From Arthrobacter bambusae (GTDB lineage: Bacteria; Actinomycetota; Actinomycetes; Actinomycetales; Micrococcaceae): a stretch of DNA of 64,000 nucleotides. Numbering within the stretch: position 1 is the first letter of the stretch; the number at the start of each line of letters is the position of its first letter. Positions 8,543 to 19,183 of the stretch are shown here, piece by piece. A model generated the notes under the pieces. That model saw nothing but the letters and a program-made list of their open reading frames with translations, did no database searches and was not told the origin of the DNA. The position numbers and the translations under genes were made by a program. The stretch is from contig NZ_JAUSSZ010000006.1 in NCBI RefSeq assembly GCF_030812595.1, positions 124,001 to 188,000 of the forward strand. Direction: 5' to 3'.

Positions 8543-9199
8543 ATGTCATCGCGCCTGTCTTCCGCCTCGCCGGCCTCGCTGCGCGATGACTTGCAGGCGC
8601 AGATCCACCTCATGCAGGGCAAGCGCGGAAGTGAACGCTCGCTGCCTGTGCTTCCCTCACTCAGCAGGCTCCTCCCGGGCGGGCTGCGCCCGGGAGCGGC
8701 GTACTCCATACAGGGATCCATGTCGCTGGCCATGGCCTTGTTGGCCGGGCCCTCACGCGATGGCTCATGGTGCGGGGTCGCAGGGCTGCCTGACTTCGGG
8801 GTGGAGGCAGCAGCAGGATTCGGCATTGCTCTCGACAGGCTGGTGCTGGTTCCTGACCCCGGGACCAGCTGGACGCCGGTAATCGCCGCCATGGCGGACG
8901 TGCTCTCGGTGGTGCTTGCGCGTGCTCCGGAAAGAGTCGCACCCGCCGAGGCAGCCCGCTTGGGAGCCAGGCTCCGGGAGCGGAGTGCCGTCCTCCTTGT
9001 CCTGGGGCCATGGCCGCAGAGCGAGGCCGTCTTGCAAGTGAATGGATATGAGTGGTCGGGGCTCGGGGAGGGCCATGGACATCTCACCCGGCAGGAGCTC
9101 GAACTCGAGGTCGCCTTGCGGGGCAGTTCCCGCAGGGCCTCCGTGGACCTCGCGGACAGCGGCCCGGTAGGGCTGTCCCGCCATCGGATGGGAGCATGA
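8543..9199 (+). CDS. imuA': ImuA'-like RecA-fold mutasome accessory protein
   Basis: This 218-aa protein has a degenerate RecA-like core. Residues 30-120 follow the pattern SLSRLLPGGLRPGAAYSIQGS...MALLAG, but the P-loop lacks the GKT of an active ATPase. This is typical of actinobacterial ImuA', which helps recruit ImuB and DnaE2 during damage-induced mutagenesis. It lies right behind an SOS box and is coupled to imuB by an ATGA overlap. The name rests on operon position and weak similarity, because this subunit diverges quickly. Confidence 0.85.
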   Translation: MSSRLSSASPASLRDDLQAQIHLMQGKRGSERSLPVLPSLSRLLPGGLRPGAAYSIQGSMSLAMALLAGPSRDGSWCGVAGLPDFGVEAAAGFGIALDRLVLVPDPGTSWTPVIAAMADVLSVVLARAPERVAPAEAARLGARLRERSAVLLVLGPWPQSEAVLQVNGYEWSGLGEGHGHLTRQELELEVALRGSSRRASVDLADSGPVGLSRHRMGA

Positions 9200-10812
9200 T
9201 GCTGTTCCAGCTTGAAACCCCGGTGCGCGCGTTGGTGACCTGGTTCCCGGATTGGCCTCTCGTTGCGGCCCGCCTGGCAGATGCCCTGCCGCCTGTTGTA
9301 CCCGCGGCAGTGATAGGCCAAGGTGTCATAGCTGCTTGCTCCGCGGAGGCCCGGGCAGAGGGAGTGGTCCGGGGCTTGCGGCTGAGGGAAGCCCAGACCC
9401 GTTGTCCTGAGCTGGTGGTATGTGCCGTTGACCCTGTGCGGGATGCGAGGGAATTCGAGCCTGTGGTCTCCTCCCTTGAGGAACGGACTCCTGGCGTGGA
9501 AGTGCTTCGCCCCGGCCTCTGCGCTACCCGGGCCAGGGGTGCCTCACGGTATTACGGCGGAGAGGAAGCGGCCGCAGGTGCCGTGCTTGAAGCGGCGGAC
9601 CGCCTCGGCGTGGAGGCACGGGTGGGGATCGCCGATTCCGTGTTTGCCGCCGAGCAGGCAGCCCGGAGCACCAGCGAACTCTCTGCCGTTCTTGTGCTTC
9701 CGCCGGGTTCTTCGCGGGATTTCCTGGCCCCATTTCCCGTGGAAGTACTGGGCCAGCCGAAGCTGGCTTCCTTGCTCAAACGCCTTGGCATCCTCACTTT
9801 GGGGAATTTCGCCGATCTTCCCGCTGCAGATGTCCGGTCCCGTTTCGGTGCTGCCGGAGTCACTGCGCACGCCCTGGCAAGCGGACAGGATCCCCGCACG
9901 GTGGTCCCCCGGACTCCCCCGCGGAAACTGGACCAACGGGTGGAATTCGAACCCGGCTTGGACCGGGTTGACCAACTCGCCTTCCAGCTCCGCGCAACGG
10001 CGGACGCCTTTGTGGCCGGTGTGCAGGCAGAAGGCTTGGTCTGCACGGAGCTGAGGGTTCTGATCACCGACGAAGCAGGAAGCCGCTCCGAGCGGACGTG
10101 GGGCCACCCCCGACACTTCACTCCCAGCGACGTCGTGGACAGGGTGCGTTGGCAGCTTCAGTCACAGCCCCCTGTCAACAGCAGAATGCCCGACGGCGGA
10201 ACGCACGACGGCGGCGTGGCCCGCGGCGGCCTGTCGTCACCAGTCACAAGGGTCGAGTTCGTCCCCGTCCGGGTGGACTCCATCGCCCATCATGGGCGGG
10301 CGCTCTTCGGAGATGGCGCTGAGGAACAGATTCATCATGGACTCAGCCGGATCCAAAGCATGCTGGGACATGAAGCCGTGGTAGTGCCTGCGATCTCGGG
10401 GGGTCGCTTGCTGGCCGAGCGGCGCCGCCTGGTTCCTTGGGGAGATTCCTTGCCCGCGGGAGCGCCCGCGTTGGCCTCCAGACCGTGGCCCGGCAGGATT
10501 CCAGACCCGCAGCCCGCTACGGTGTTCGCTTCCCTCGTCCCTGTCCTGTTGCTCGATGCCAACAGGGAAAAAGTCCTTACGGACCACCGCGGCGGATTGC
10601 TTGCCCCGCCAAGGTGGTTCTGTCCCGGCGGAGACCCTGCCCGAGGACGGCTGGTAGTTCAGTGGGCCGGCCCCTGGCCGTTGCGGCAGAGATGGTGGGA
10701 CGCCGACCACCGCCTTGAAGCGGACCGGTTCCAGCTTGTGGACGGAACCGGAGAGGCTTGGCTCCTCCTCCTGGACGGGCAGAACTGGTGGGCAGAGGCC
10801 CGATACGACTGA
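9196..10812 (+). CDS. imuB: ImuB, Y-family polymerase-like mutasome adaptor
   Basis: This 538-aa protein has the Y-family (DinB/UmuC) fold. The N terminus reads LVTWFPDWPLVAARLAD, where active polymerases have DMDxFFASVE, so the catalytic acidic residues are missing as expected of ImuB. A finger/palm region and a little-finger-like domain follow, with a long C-terminal tail that in known ImuB proteins binds the beta clamp and DnaE2. ATG 9196 is used because it overlaps the imuA' stop and matches the family; an open frame continues upstream. It bridges ImuA', the clamp and DnaE2 in translesion synthesis. Confidence 0.9.
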   Translation: MMLFQLETPVRALVTWFPDWPLVAARLADALPPVVPAAVIGQGVIAACSAEARAEGVVRGLRLREAQTRCPELVVCAVDPVRDAREFEPVVSSLEERTPGVEVLRPGLCATRARGASRYYGGEEAAAGAVLEAADRLGVEARVGIADSVFAAEQAARSTSELSAVLVLPPGSSRDFLAPFPVEVLGQPKLASLLKRLGILTLGNFADLPAADVRSRFGAAGVTAHALASGQDPRTVVPRTPPRKLDQRVEFEPGLDRVDQLAFQLRATADAFVAGVQAEGLVCTELRVLITDEAGSRSERTWGHPRHFTPSDVVDRVRWQLQSQPPVNSRMPDGGTHDGGVARGGLSSPVTRVEFVPVRVDSIAHHGRALFGDGAEEQIHHGLSRIQSMLGHEAVVVPAISGGRLLAERRRLVPWGDSLPAGAPALASRPWPGRIPDPQPATVFASLVPVLLLDANREKVLTDHRGGLLAPPRWFCPGGDPARGRLVVQWAGPWPLRQRWWDADHRLEADRFQLVDGTGEAWLLLLDGQNWWAEARYD

Positions 10813-10854
10813 ACAGCAAGAGTGGAACACCGAACTTTAGTCAGGAAGACGAAC

Positions 10855-13800
10855 ATGGCCTGGAACAACCCGTCAATCCCCTGGTCGGAGTTCGAACGCA
10901 CGCTCTCGGACCGGCGTGTGCCGGACATAGGCAAGGCCAAGGGAGACGGCGGCGACAGCCCCGCCTGGTCAAGGAAACGCGGGCCGTACCGTCCGGTCCC
11001 CCTCGATCCCGCAAGGGTCGCCTCCAGGTCGGGTGCCGGCGTCGTGCCCTATGCCGAACTGCACGCGCATTCGCACTACAGCTTCCTTGACGGCGCCTCA
11101 TCACCCGAGAAACTGGTTGAGGAAGCCGTCCGTCTGGGGCTCCATGCCCTCGCGCTGACTGATCATGACGGCTACTACGGGATTGTGCGCATGGCGGAAG
11201 CAGCCGAAGCCTACGAGCTGAAGACCGTGTTTGGCGCTGAGCTGTCGCTCGGACTCAGCAAACCCCAGCAAGGGGAAGCCGATCCCGAAGGTGACCATTT
11301 GCTCGTCCTTGCCCGCAAGGAAGAGGGCTACCACCGCTTGGCAGGGGCGATGACGTCCGCCCATCTGGCGGCCGATGCGGAAAAGGGCCACCCCATCTAT
11401 GACCTCGATGCGCTGGCGCATTCCCTGCGGGACCATTGCCTGGTGCTGACCGGATGCCGCAAAGGCTCGGTCCGGAGGGCCCTCATGAGCGACGGCGAGC
11501 AAGCCGCTGCCGCCGAGGTGGCGGCCTTGATCGAAAGGTTCGGGCGGAAAAATGTGGTGGTGGAGCTCTTCGATCACGGGAATCCCCTCGACAGCAGCCA
11601 CAACGACGCCCTCGTCCGTATTGCCGAGCGCGCGGGCATACCTTTCATCGCCAGCAACGCCGTTCATTATGCATCCCCGGAGGGATACCCGCTGGCAACG
11701 GCCATGGCGGCTGTCCGGGCACGCCGCAGCCTGGAGGAAATGGACGGGTGGCTGCCCGCGAGCAGCGGCGCCCATCTGCGGAGCGGTTCCGAGATGGCAG
11801 CGCGGTTCGCGCGCTATCCCGGCGCGGTCGAACGGACTGTCGAGATCGCCGACGAACTAGCGTTCCAGTTGCGGGCCGCCCGTCCGAAGCTCCCCAAGCT
11901 CGATGTTCCAGCAGGGCACACCCTTATCAGCTGGCTCCGGCACCTTGTTGAAGAAGGCATCCGGGACAAATACCCGGACGCCGACGAACGGGTCCATCGC
12001 CGGATCCAACAGGAACTCGCAGTGATCGAAGCGAAGAACTTCCCCGGCTATTTCCTGATTGTGCACGACATCGTGAAGTTTGCCCGTTCCCGCGGCATCC
12101 TCTGCCAAGGCCGGGGTTCCGCGGCGAACTCGGCCGTCTGCTACGCATTGGGGATCACCGCCGTCGACAGTATCTTCTACAACCTTCCGTTTGAGCGTTT
12201 CCTCTCCAGCCTCCGCGAGGAAGAACCGGATATCGACGTCGATTTCGACTCGGACCGACGAGAAGAAGTCATCCAGTACGTCTACGGCAAGTACGGACGG
12301 TTCAACGCAGCCCAGGTAGCGAATGTCATCAGCTACAGGCCGAAGAACGCCGTCAGGGACGTAGCCAAAGCGCTCGGCTACAGCCAAGGCCAACAGGATG
12401 CCTGGTCCAAGCGGCTCGATCACTGGGGCGACCTCAGCGATGGCAAGACCAACAACATCCCGTCCCCGGTCCTGGACCTCGCTGATCAAATACTGGGCTT
12501 CCCCCGGCACCTGGGCATCCACTCCGGCGGCATGGTCCTCACCGAACGGCCTGTTGGCGAGGTAGTACCCATCGAGCGTGCCCGGATGGAAAACCGCACG
12601 GTCCTGCAATGGGATAAGGACGATTGCGAATGGATGGGCTTGGTCAAATTCGATCTTCTCGGCCTGGGCATGCTCGCAGCCCTGCAATACTCGTTCGATT
12701 TGATCGACCAGCACTTCGGTGAGCGCTGGACCATCGAGACCATTCCGCGGGAAGAACCGGCCGTGTACGACATGCTCTGCCGTGCCGACTCGATCGGGGT
12801 GTTCCAAGTGGAATCACGGGCCCAGATCAGCACGCTGCCGCGGCTGAAACCGAGGGAATTCTACGATCTCGTGGTCGAAATCGCGCTGATCCGCCCAGGG
12901 CCGGTCCAAGGCGGTGCCGTCCACCCATACATCCGACGCCGCGCCGGCACGGAAAAGATCACCTATCTTCATCCCTTGCTGGAGCCTGTGCTCAAGCGGA
13001 CCTTGGGTGTGCCCTTGTTCCAGGAGCAGCTCATGCAGATGGCGGTTGCCGTGGGCGGCTGCACCGCCGAGGACGCGGACCTGCTCCGCCGCGCGATGGG
13101 CTCCAAACGGGGCCGGGAGAAGATCGAGACGCTGGAGGCCAAGCTCTATGCGGGGATGGCCGCCAACGGGATCAGCAAGGATGACGCCGACGCCATCTAC
13201 GGCAAGATCCAGGCCTTTGCGAACTTTGGTTTCGCGGAATCGCATTCCTTGAGCTTCGCGGTGTTGGTCTATGCAAGCTCATGGCTGAAGCTGCACTATC
13301 CCGGCGCGTTCCTCGCGTCCCTGCTCAGGGCACAACCCATGGGCTTCTACTCCCCGCAAAGCCTCGTGGCCGATGCCCGCAGGCACGGGGTCCAGGTGCT
13401 GCGTCCTGATGTACTCCATTCCCTTGCCGAGGCAACACTCGAAGTGCTCGATGAGGCTGCAAAGGCAGAGGCGGCCCAGGTGGGCGGCATGGATTCCTGC
13501 TTGCACTTCCACCAGCCAAAAATCGGTCCCTTCCAACAGGATCAACCACGCGAGGACCACCTGCACCGACGGGATGGCTCACACGCGGTGCGGCTGGGGC
13601 TCGACGGCGTCACGTCCATCGGAACTGAGGTCGCGAAGCGGATCGTCGCCGAGCGTGAGGAGCATGGCGCCTACCGCGACATGGCGGATCTGTCCCGCCG
13701 CGCGAACCTCAGCGCGGACCAGTTGGAGGCACTCGCGTCCGCGGGCGCACTCGATTCGCTGGGGATGAACCGCCGCGAAGCGCTGTGGCTGGCCGGGGAT

Positions 13801-14286
13801 GCTGCGCTTGAGCGGGAAGGACAGTTGCCGGGGACCCGCGTCGCCGTCCAGCCTCCACTGCTGCCCGAGCTCTCTCCCCAGGAAAACGTTGCCTACGATA
13901 TGTGGGCCACAGGCATCAGCACCGATGACCACCCGATGCGCCACGCCCGCGGAGCCCTGGATTCCAGGGGGGTGTTGCGGGTGGACCGGCTCTCCCAAGT
14001 CGAGTCCGGCACGCGTGTTGAGGTGGCCGGCGTGGTGACCCACCGCCAACGCCCCCAGACCGCGCAAGGGATCACCTTCGTCAATCTGGAGGACGAGAGC
14101 GGCATTCTCAACGTTATCTGCAGCGTTGGCCTCTGGAAGAGGCATCGCCGCGTGGCCCGGGAATCATCCGCCCTGATCGTCCGGGGTTTCCTTGAACGTT
14201 CGCCGGAGGGAGCCACCAATCTGGTGGCGGACAAGCTGGAATCCTTGGTCCTGACGGTAAAGTCCAACTCCCGGGATTTCAGGTAG
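10855..14286 (+). CDS. dnaE2: error-prone DNA polymerase DnaE2
   Basis: This 1143-aa C-family polymerase of the DnaE2 subgroup carries out translesion synthesis. It has a PHP domain ([20 protein letters not shown], from about residue 67), the palm with catalytic [12 protein letters not shown] (D459, D461), an HhH region and a C-terminal OB fold ([15 protein letters not shown]...FVNLEDESG, near residue 1060). ATG 10855 follows AGGAAG and gives the typical [11 protein letters not shown] terminus. It lies 42 bases after imuB in the same SOS operon. Its 3' end overlaps the convergent ThuA gene by 8 bases, with no terminator visible. Confidence 0.95.
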   Translation: MAWNNPSIPWSEFERTLSDRRVPDIGKAKGDGGDSPAWSRKRGPYRPVPLDPARVASRSGAGVVPYAELHAHSHYSFLDGASSPEKLVEEAVRLGLHALALTDHDGYYGIVRMAEAAEAYELKTVFGAELSLGLSKPQQGEADPEGDHLLVLARKEEGYHRLAGAMTSAHLAADAEKGHPIYDLDALAHSLRDHCLVLTGCRKGSVRRALMSDGEQAAAAEVAALIERFGRKNVVVELFDHGNPLDSSHNDALVRIAERAGIPFIASNAVHYASPEGYPLATAMAAVRARRSLEEMDGWLPASSGAHLRSGSEMAARFARYPGAVERTVEIADELAFQLRAARPKLPKLDVPAGHTLISWLRHLVEEGIRDKYPDADERVHRRIQQELAVIEAKNFPGYFLIVHDIVKFARSRGILCQGRGSAANSAVCYALGITAVDSIFYNLPFERFLSSLREEEPDIDVDFDSDRREEVIQYVYGKYGRFNAAQVANVISYRPKNAVRDVAKALGYSQGQQDAWSKRLDHWGDLSDGKTNNIPSPVLDLADQILGFPRHLGIHSGGMVLTERPVGEVVPIERARMENRTVLQWDKDDCEWMGLVKFDLLGLGMLAALQYSFDLIDQHFGERWTIETIPREEPAVYDMLCRADSIGVFQVESRAQISTLPRLKPREFYDLVVEIALIRPGPVQGGAVHPYIRRRAGTEKITYLHPLLEPVLKRTLGVPLFQEQLMQMAVAVGGCTAEDADLLRRAMGSKRGREKIETLEAKLYAGMAANGISKDDADAIYGKIQAFANFGFAESHSLSFAVLVYASSWLKLHYPGAFLASLLRAQPMGFYSPQSLVADARRHGVQVLRPDVLHSLAEATLEVLDEAAKAEAAQVGGMDSCLHFHQPKIGPFQQDQPREDHLHRRDGSHAVRLGLDGVTSIGTEVAKRIVAEREEHGAYRDMADLSRRANLSADQLEALASAGALDSLGMNRREALWLAGDAALEREGQLPGTRVAVQPPLLPELSPQENVAYDMWATGISTDDHPMRHARGALDSRGVLRVDRLSQVESGTRVEVAGVVTHRQRPQTAQGITFVNLEDESGILNVICSVGLWKRHRRVARESSALIVRGFLERSPEGATNLVADKLESLVLTVKSNSRDFR

Positions 14287-15028
14287 TAAAAAACCAGTTC
14301 CGCGCCGGGTTGGTCACTGCCGGGGCATCCCGGAACTGTTCGGGCTGCGCAACCCAACCCACACCGTTGGCGATGACCCTCTGGATCTGCGGCTGGTGGT
14401 AGACAGGGTATTCCTGGTCACCCGGGCTGAAGTAGAAGATCCGTCCCTTGCCGCGGGAGAACGTCACTCCGGAGCGGAACACCTCGCCGCCTTCGAAGGA
14501 GCTGATGAAAATCAGGTCGTCCGGCTCCGGGATGTCGAAGAGTTCCCCGTACATTTCCTGTTTGGGGATCAGGATGGGGCTCTCCACTCCGGCTGCGATC
14601 GGGTGCGATGGCTTGACCGTCCACACGAGCTCGCGTTCGCCGTCGTTGCGCCACTTGAGCGAACATGTCGTACCCAGAAGCCGGGTGAAAATCTTCGCGA
14701 AATGGCCTGAATGCAGCACCACGAGTCCCATCCCGCCCAAGACGTGCCGCTGCACGCGTTCCACAACTTCATCGCGCACCTCGTGGTGCCCGATATGCCC
14801 CCACCAGAGCAGGACGTCGGTGGCGGCAAGCGTTTCCTCGTCCAGGCCGTGCTCAGGATCGGCCAGGATCGCCGTGCTTATTTCCGCATCCGGATAGAAG
14901 CTCCGCAAGCCCGCAGCGATGGCACCGTGGATGCCGTCGGGGTACATTTCGGCCATGGTGTCGGGCTTGTTGCGGGCCTCATGGATGGCCTCGTTCCAGA
15001 CGACGATCTTCAGTTTCTTGTCGGTCAT
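14279..15028 (-). CDS. ThuA-like trehalose-utilisation family protein
   Basis: This 249-aa protein has the class I glutamine amidotransferase-like fold of the ThuA family. It starts KIVVWNE, then [16 protein letters not shown], a [10 protein letters not shown] loop and [16 protein letters not shown], a conserved ThuA segment in which the usual amidotransferase Cys is absent. It shares a single base with the upstream oxidoreductase gene (stop/start overlap), so the two are one operon. ThuA proteins accompany ThuB-type oxidoreductases that make or use 3-keto-disaccharides; that role is plausible but unproven here. Confidence 0.85.
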   Translation of the reverse strand: MTDKKLKIVVWNEAIHEARNKPDTMAEMYPDGIHGAIAAGLRSFYPDAEISTAILADPEHGLDEETLAATDVLLWWGHIGHHEVRDEVVERVQRHVLGGMGLVVLHSGHFAKIFTRLLGTTCSLKWRNDGERELVWTVKPSHPIAAGVESPILIPKQEMYGELFDIPEPDDLIFISSFEGGEVFRSGVTFSRGKGRIFYFSPGDQEYPVYHQPQIQRVIANGVGWVAQPEQFRDAPAVTNPARNWFFTT

Positions 15029-16131
15029 CAGAGCACCACTTCGCGTTGTTCGAGTGCGGACTTGTAGCAGGCATCAAGGATGAGCGCCCTGCTCAGGGCG
15101 AGCGATCCGTCGTGTTGTCCCCAGACCGTCTCCCCGCCGCGGACGGCGGCAATGAAGTCGTCGACGACGGCCTGGTGGGCAAGGCCGGGAATAGCTTCGG
15201 GCTCGTAGTCGGCGTTTTCGCCGTCCTTCTCCGTGAAGATTTTCAGGCTGCCGACCGGTTGCAAGGGCGCCCCGACGGCGCGTAGTTCAGCACCGCCGTC
15301 GGTCCCGTACACGGTGAAGTCGAGCAAGTCGTCCACCTCACGGTAGCTCGCCCAACCCGCCTCAAGGATCAAGGTGCCTCCGCCTTCGAGTCGGATGAAG
15401 GCGGAGGCGAAGTCCTCGACTTCGAATTTGTGGCTTGCGGGCCCCGCGGTATAACGGGCGTTGCCGCCACGGCCCAGCGGACCCAGCTCCGAGTGTGTCT
15501 GCGCAGAGACGGTCAGGACCTTCGGTTCGCCCAGCAGGTGGAGCGAGTAGTCCAGGACGTGGACTCCGATGTCAGCGAGCGGACCGCCGCCGGCCAGCTC
15601 CGGATTGGTAAACCAACTGCCCAGGGTGGGGATGCCGGCTCGGCGAAGCCAGGAACCCTTGGCGTAGTACGGACGTCCGAGTCCGCCGTCGTCGATGATG
15701 GCTTTGAGTTTTTGGATGTCGCCGCGGCGGCGGTGATTGAACGCGACATCCAAGACCCTGCCGGCCTTCCGGGCCGCCTCGACCATGGCGCGTCCTTCTT
15801 CGCCGTTGCGCGCCAATGGCTTTTCGCTCAGCACATGCAGCCCACGCTCCAGCGCCGCTATGGAGATCGGGGCGTGCAGGAAGGTCGGAACGGCGACACT
15901 GATTGCGTCCAGGCCTTCCAGACCGATCATGTCTTCCCAACGGGCGAACGCATGCGGGATGCGGTATTCCTGCTTCATCTGGGCGAGGAGATCTTCCTCC
16001 ATCCCGGCGACAGCGACGATGTCAACGCCTTCGATGCTGTTGTAAGCCTTGAGGTGCTGTTGGCCAGCCCATCCGATGCCCACAACGCCTACCCTGAGGC
16101 TTGATGGCGTTGCTTGTTGTTGAATGCCCAC
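15028..16131 (-). CDS. Gfo/Idh/MocA-family sugar oxidoreductase
   Basis: This 367-aa NAD(P)-dependent oxidoreductase has an N-terminal Rossmann fold with [14 protein letters not shown] (residues 13-26), the [11 protein letters not shown] motif holding the conserved catalytic-site lysine, and the C-terminal alpha/beta domain with [18 protein letters not shown]. The start codon is GTG with AGGGA upstream. It is coupled to the ThuA gene, which suggests oxidation of a glucoside or disaccharide at C3. A divergent, truncated lacI gene and a LacI-type half-palindrome lie upstream. Confidence 0.88.
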   Translation of the reverse strand: MGIQQQATPSSLRVGVVGIGWAGQQHLKAYNSIEGVDIVAVAGMEEDLLAQMKQEYRIPHAFARWEDMIGLEGLDAISVAVPTFLHAPISIAALERGLHVLSEKPLARNGEEGRAMVEAARKAGRVLDVAFNHRRRGDIQKLKAIIDDGGLGRPYYAKGSWLRRAGIPTLGSWFTNPELAGGGPLADIGVHVLDYSLHLLGEPKVLTVSAQTHSELGPLGRGGNARYTAGPASHKFEVEDFASAFIRLEGGGTLILEAGWASYREVDDLLDFTVYGTDGGAELRAVGAPLQPVGSLKIFTEKDGENADYEPEAIPGLAHQAVVDDFIAAVRGGETVWGQHDGSLALSRALILDACYKSALEQREVVL

Positions 16132-16202
16132 GGTATCCCTGACCTTTCTCAGATATCGATTAGGGCCAATAAATACGCTTTCATGGGCCTCCGAACAGCG
16201 TC

Positions 16203-16218
16203 AATCGGTTAAGCGTTT
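16203..16218. promoter_or_regulatory. candidate LacI-family operator
   Basis: AATCGGTTAAGCGTTT is an imperfect palindrome (6 of 8 positions symmetric about the central TTAA) between the divergent oxidoreductase operon and the lacI fragment. Both spacing and motif type suit a LacI-family operator. With the adjacent regulator truncated, any control may be altered. Confidence 0.3.
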
Positions 16219-16307
16219 CGACTTTTATGCCGTTTCCGGATCCGCGCATGCCACGAGCCCCCGCCGTGCGGCATGCGCCTAGACTGAGGGCCGGAAAAGG
16301 AGTCTCC

Positions 16308-16514
16308 ATGGCCAAAAAACCAACGATCTACGACGTCGCCGAACGCGCCGCTGTCTCGATTGCCACCGTGTCGCTCTCCTTCACCCAGCGGCACCGGGTG
16401 CGCGAATCCACCAGGGAATCGGTGATGGAAGCTGCGCACGAACTCGGCTACTTGCCAAGTGCCAGCGCGAGGGGCCTGGCCCGGGGGAAAACGGGAGCAA
16501 TCGGGCAGCTATAG
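16308..16514 (+). pseudogene. LacI-family regulator truncated to its DNA-binding domain
   Basis: Translation from ATG 16308 (GGAAAAGGAG upstream) gives a normal LacI headpiece, with KPTIYDVAERAAVSIATVS as helix-turn-helix, then the hinge ASARGLARGKTGAIG and a stop at residue 69. Intact relatives run to about 340 aa with a sugar-binding domain, which is absent here. The next sequence is a terminator hairpin and the 3' end of glgP, so a deletion probably joined them. A headpiece alone would not dimerise well or respond to a ligand, though weak DNA binding is possible. Confidence 0.8.
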
Positions 16515-16536
16515 CGGCGATGGTTACTTTAACGGA

Positions 16537-16572
16537 GCGCGCCCCCGCTGCTCGAGCCGCAGCGGGGCGCGC
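16537..16572. terminator. GC-rich hairpin after glgP
   Basis: GCGCGCCCCCGCTGC (16537-16551) pairs with GCAGCGGGGCGCGC (16559-16572) with one bulged C. It lies 4 bases past the glgP stop on the minus strand and 22 bases past the truncated lacI on the plus strand. The U-tract is weak, so termination efficiency is uncertain. Confidence 0.55.
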
Positions 16573-16576
16573 ATTC

Positions 16577-19183
16577 CTAGGCGTTCGCGATCAGCCCCAG
16601 TTCGGCCTTCGAAGCGAGGGCTGGGTGCTTCGGGAAGACCCGGACGGTGTAGCCGAAGGACCCGGAGCGGTTGATCAGGATGGACCCGGTGAACAGGTGG
16701 CGCCCGTTGCCGAGGTCCTCCGATTCGCTCAGCTCGACCAGAGCTACGTCCTCCAGTTCGTCCCCGTCCTGGGCCCGGCCATACGCCACTTCCACCGAGA
16801 CGTCCTCGGGCGTGATGTCGTTTAGGGCGATGTAGGCGTTGACCTGGAGGATGTCGCCGATCTGCGGTTCCTCGGAGACGCCCACGGAGTCGACGTGTTC
16901 CACGATGAGCTGCGGCCAGGCCTCCCCGACCTTCGTGATCCAGGCCGCCAGTTCCTTGGCTTCCTTGAACGACGCCGTTCCCGCTTGCCTGCCGGCGACG
17001 GCCGCCGGGCGGTAGAGGGTGTTGACGTAGTCCTGGAGCATCCGTTCGGCCGAGACGGCCGGGCCGAGGTGGGCGAGGGTGTGCTTGATCATGGAGACCC
17101 AGTGCGTCGGGACGGCTTCCGGGCCGGACTGCGAGGGCCCGGCCGCGCCGGCGTGTTCGGAGACCGTGGAGCCGTAGAAACGCGGAGCCACCTGGGTCTC
17201 CAGGAGCTCGTAGAGCGCGGCGGCTTCGATGTCATCGCGTTCGGTGGGCGAGGCGTCGTTGTTCGCGGTCGGGATCGCCCAGCCGTTCTCGCCGTCGTAC
17301 ATCTCATCCCACCAGCCATCCAGGACCGAGAGGTTCAGGGAGCCGTTGATGGCAGCCTTCATCCCGGAGGTCCCGCAGGCCTCCAAAGGCCGCAGCGGGT
17401 TGTTCAGCCACACGTCGCAGCCCGGGAACAGGGTGCGGGCCATCGCGATGTCGTAGTTGGGCAGGAACACGATCCGGTGCCGCACGGCGGGGTCGTCGGT
17501 GAACTTCACCAGGTCCTGGATCATTTTCTTGCCCGCGTCGTCCGCGGGGTGGGACTTGCCGGCGATGACCAGCTGGATGGGGTGCTTCGGGTGCAGCAGC
17601 AGCGCCTTGAGCCGGGCCGGGTCGCGCAGCATCAGGGTCAGGCGCTTGTAGGTGGGCACGCGCCGGGCGAAGCCGATCGTGAGCACATCCGGGTCCAGCA
17701 CGGTGTCCGTCCAGGCCAGCTCGGCATCCGCGGCCCCGCGCGTCTTCCACGCCGCCCGGAGGCGCTTTCGCACGTCCTCAACCAAGGCCGAACGCAACTC
17801 GCGTCGCAAGCCCCAGAGCTCGGCATCATCCACGTCGTAGACCTTGTCCCAACCGGTGGCATCCACGTCGGTGCTGCCGAAGTGGTTTGCAGCGAGCCGG
17901 CTCATCTTCGGATCGATCCAGGTGGGTACGTGGACGCCGTTGGTGACGGAGGTGATGGGGACTTCGGAGTGGTCGAAGCCTGGCCAGAGCCCGGAGAACA
18001 TCTCACGGGAGACCACGCCGTGGAGTTTGGCCACGCCGTTGGCCCGCTGCGCCAGGCGCAGGCCCATGACGGCCATGTTGAACACCGCGGGGTTGCCGCC
18101 GTCGTAGTTCTCCCTGCCCAGTTCCAGGACGTTCTCCACCGGAACGTCCGGGGCCAGGCCGGCGTCGAAGAAATGCCTGATCTGCACGGCCTCGAAACGG
18201 TCGATACCGGCCGGCACAGGGGTGTGGGTTGTGAACACCGTGGACGCCCGCCCGGCGGCCAGGGCCTCGGACCAGCTCAGCGGCGCCTCGGAGGACATCA
18301 GCTCCTGGATGCGTTCGATGCCCAGGAACCCGGCGTGGCCTTCATTGGTGTGGAAGACCTCCGGGGCCGGGGTGCCGGTGAGCCGCTGGTAGACGCGCAG
18401 CGCCTTCACCCCGCCCATGCCCAGCAGCAGCTCCTGCTGCAGGCGGTGGTCCCCGCCCCCGCCGTAAAGGCGGTCCGTGATCCCGCGCGCGGCGTCGTCG
18501 TTGGCCGGAACGTTCGAATCGAGCAGCAACAGCGGCACCCGCCCGACGTCGGCCCGCCAAATGTGCGCGCGCAGCTTCCGGTCACCGGGAAGGGGAAGCG
18601 TAACGAGAGCCGGCGAACCGTCTTCCTCGCGGAGCAGTGTCAGGGGCAGGCCGTCCGGGTCAAGGACCGGGTAAGTTTCCTGCTGCCAGGCATCCCGGGA
18701 CAGGGACTGCTTGAAATAGCCCGCCTGGTACAACAGCCCGACCCCGATCAACGGCACACCCAAATCCGAAGCGGCCTTCAAGTGGTCTCCGGCCAGGATG
18801 CCCAAACCGCCCGAATACTGCGGAAGGACCTCGGTGATCCCGAATTCGGGCGAGAAGTACGCGATGCATGACGGAGCGTCCGGCCCCAGCCCCTGGTACC
18901 AGCGCGGTTCGCTCAAGTACCGGTCCAGATCCGCAGCCGCGTGCTGGACACGCTCCACGACGGCGTCATCTGCTGCGAGCTGATGGAGTTCCTCTCGGCT
19001 CACGAGGCCCAGGAAGGTCATGGGGTCATGCTCGCTTTGTTCCCAGGCCTCCGGGTTCAGGGCGGAGAACAGTTCGCGTGTCGGCAAGTGCCAGGACCAG
19101 CGCAAGTTCTTCGCCAGCCGTGCCAGCGGGCCGATTGCTTCCGGCAGAACCGTACGGACGGTGAACCGTCGGATCGCTTTCAC
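16577..19183 (-). CDS. glgP: alpha-glucan (glycogen/maltodextrin) phosphorylase
   Basis: This 868-aa GT35 phosphorylase would release glucose-1-phosphate from alpha-1,4-glucans. Visible are YFSPEFGITEVLPQYSGGLGILAGDH, VFHTNEGHAGF and the pyridoxal-phosphate region EACGTSGMKAAINGSL with its Schiff-base lysine. It carries the N-terminal DUF3417-like domain (RRFTVRTVLPEAIGPLARLAKN) typical of the actinobacterial enzyme. GTG 19183 is chosen because it starts exactly at this domain; the open frame extends 57 codons further upstream with low-complexity sequence. No other glycogen genes are adjacent. Confidence 0.92.
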   Translation of the reverse strand: MKAIRRFTVRTVLPEAIGPLARLAKNLRWSWHLPTRELFSALNPEAWEQSEHDPMTFLGLVSREELHQLAADDAVVERVQHAAADLDRYLSEPRWYQGLGPDAPSCIAYFSPEFGITEVLPQYSGGLGILAGDHLKAASDLGVPLIGVGLLYQAGYFKQSLSRDAWQQETYPVLDPDGLPLTLLREEDGSPALVTLPLPGDRKLRAHIWRADVGRVPLLLLDSNVPANDDAARGITDRLYGGGGDHRLQQELLLGMGGVKALRVYQRLTGTPAPEVFHTNEGHAGFLGIERIQELMSSEAPLSWSEALAAGRASTVFTTHTPVPAGIDRFEAVQIRHFFDAGLAPDVPVENVLELGRENYDGGNPAVFNMAVMGLRLAQRANGVAKLHGVVSREMFSGLWPGFDHSEVPITSVTNGVHVPTWIDPKMSRLAANHFGSTDVDATGWDKVYDVDDAELWGLRRELRSALVEDVRKRLRAAWKTRGAADAELAWTDTVLDPDVLTIGFARRVPTYKRLTLMLRDPARLKALLLHPKHPIQLVIAGKSHPADDAGKKMIQDLVKFTDDPAVRHRIVFLPNYDIAMARTLFPGCDVWLNNPLRPLEACGTSGMKAAINGSLNLSVLDGWWDEMYDGENGWAIPTANNDASPTERDDIEAAALYELLETQVAPRFYGSTVSEHAGAAGPSQSGPEAVPTHWVSMIKHTLAHLGPAVSAERMLQDYVNTLYRPAAVAGRQAGTASFKEAKELAAWITKVGEAWPQLIVEHVDSVGVSEEPQIGDILQVNAYIALNDITPEDVSVEVAYGRAQDGDELEDVALVELSESEDLGNGRHLFTGSILINRSGSFGYTVRVFPKHPALASKAELGLIANA

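Noticed and set aside
16577..18871. Long plus-strand frame opposite glgP (658 aa)
   Set aside because: It is a mirror frame of a clearly recognised phosphorylase and has no family similarity.
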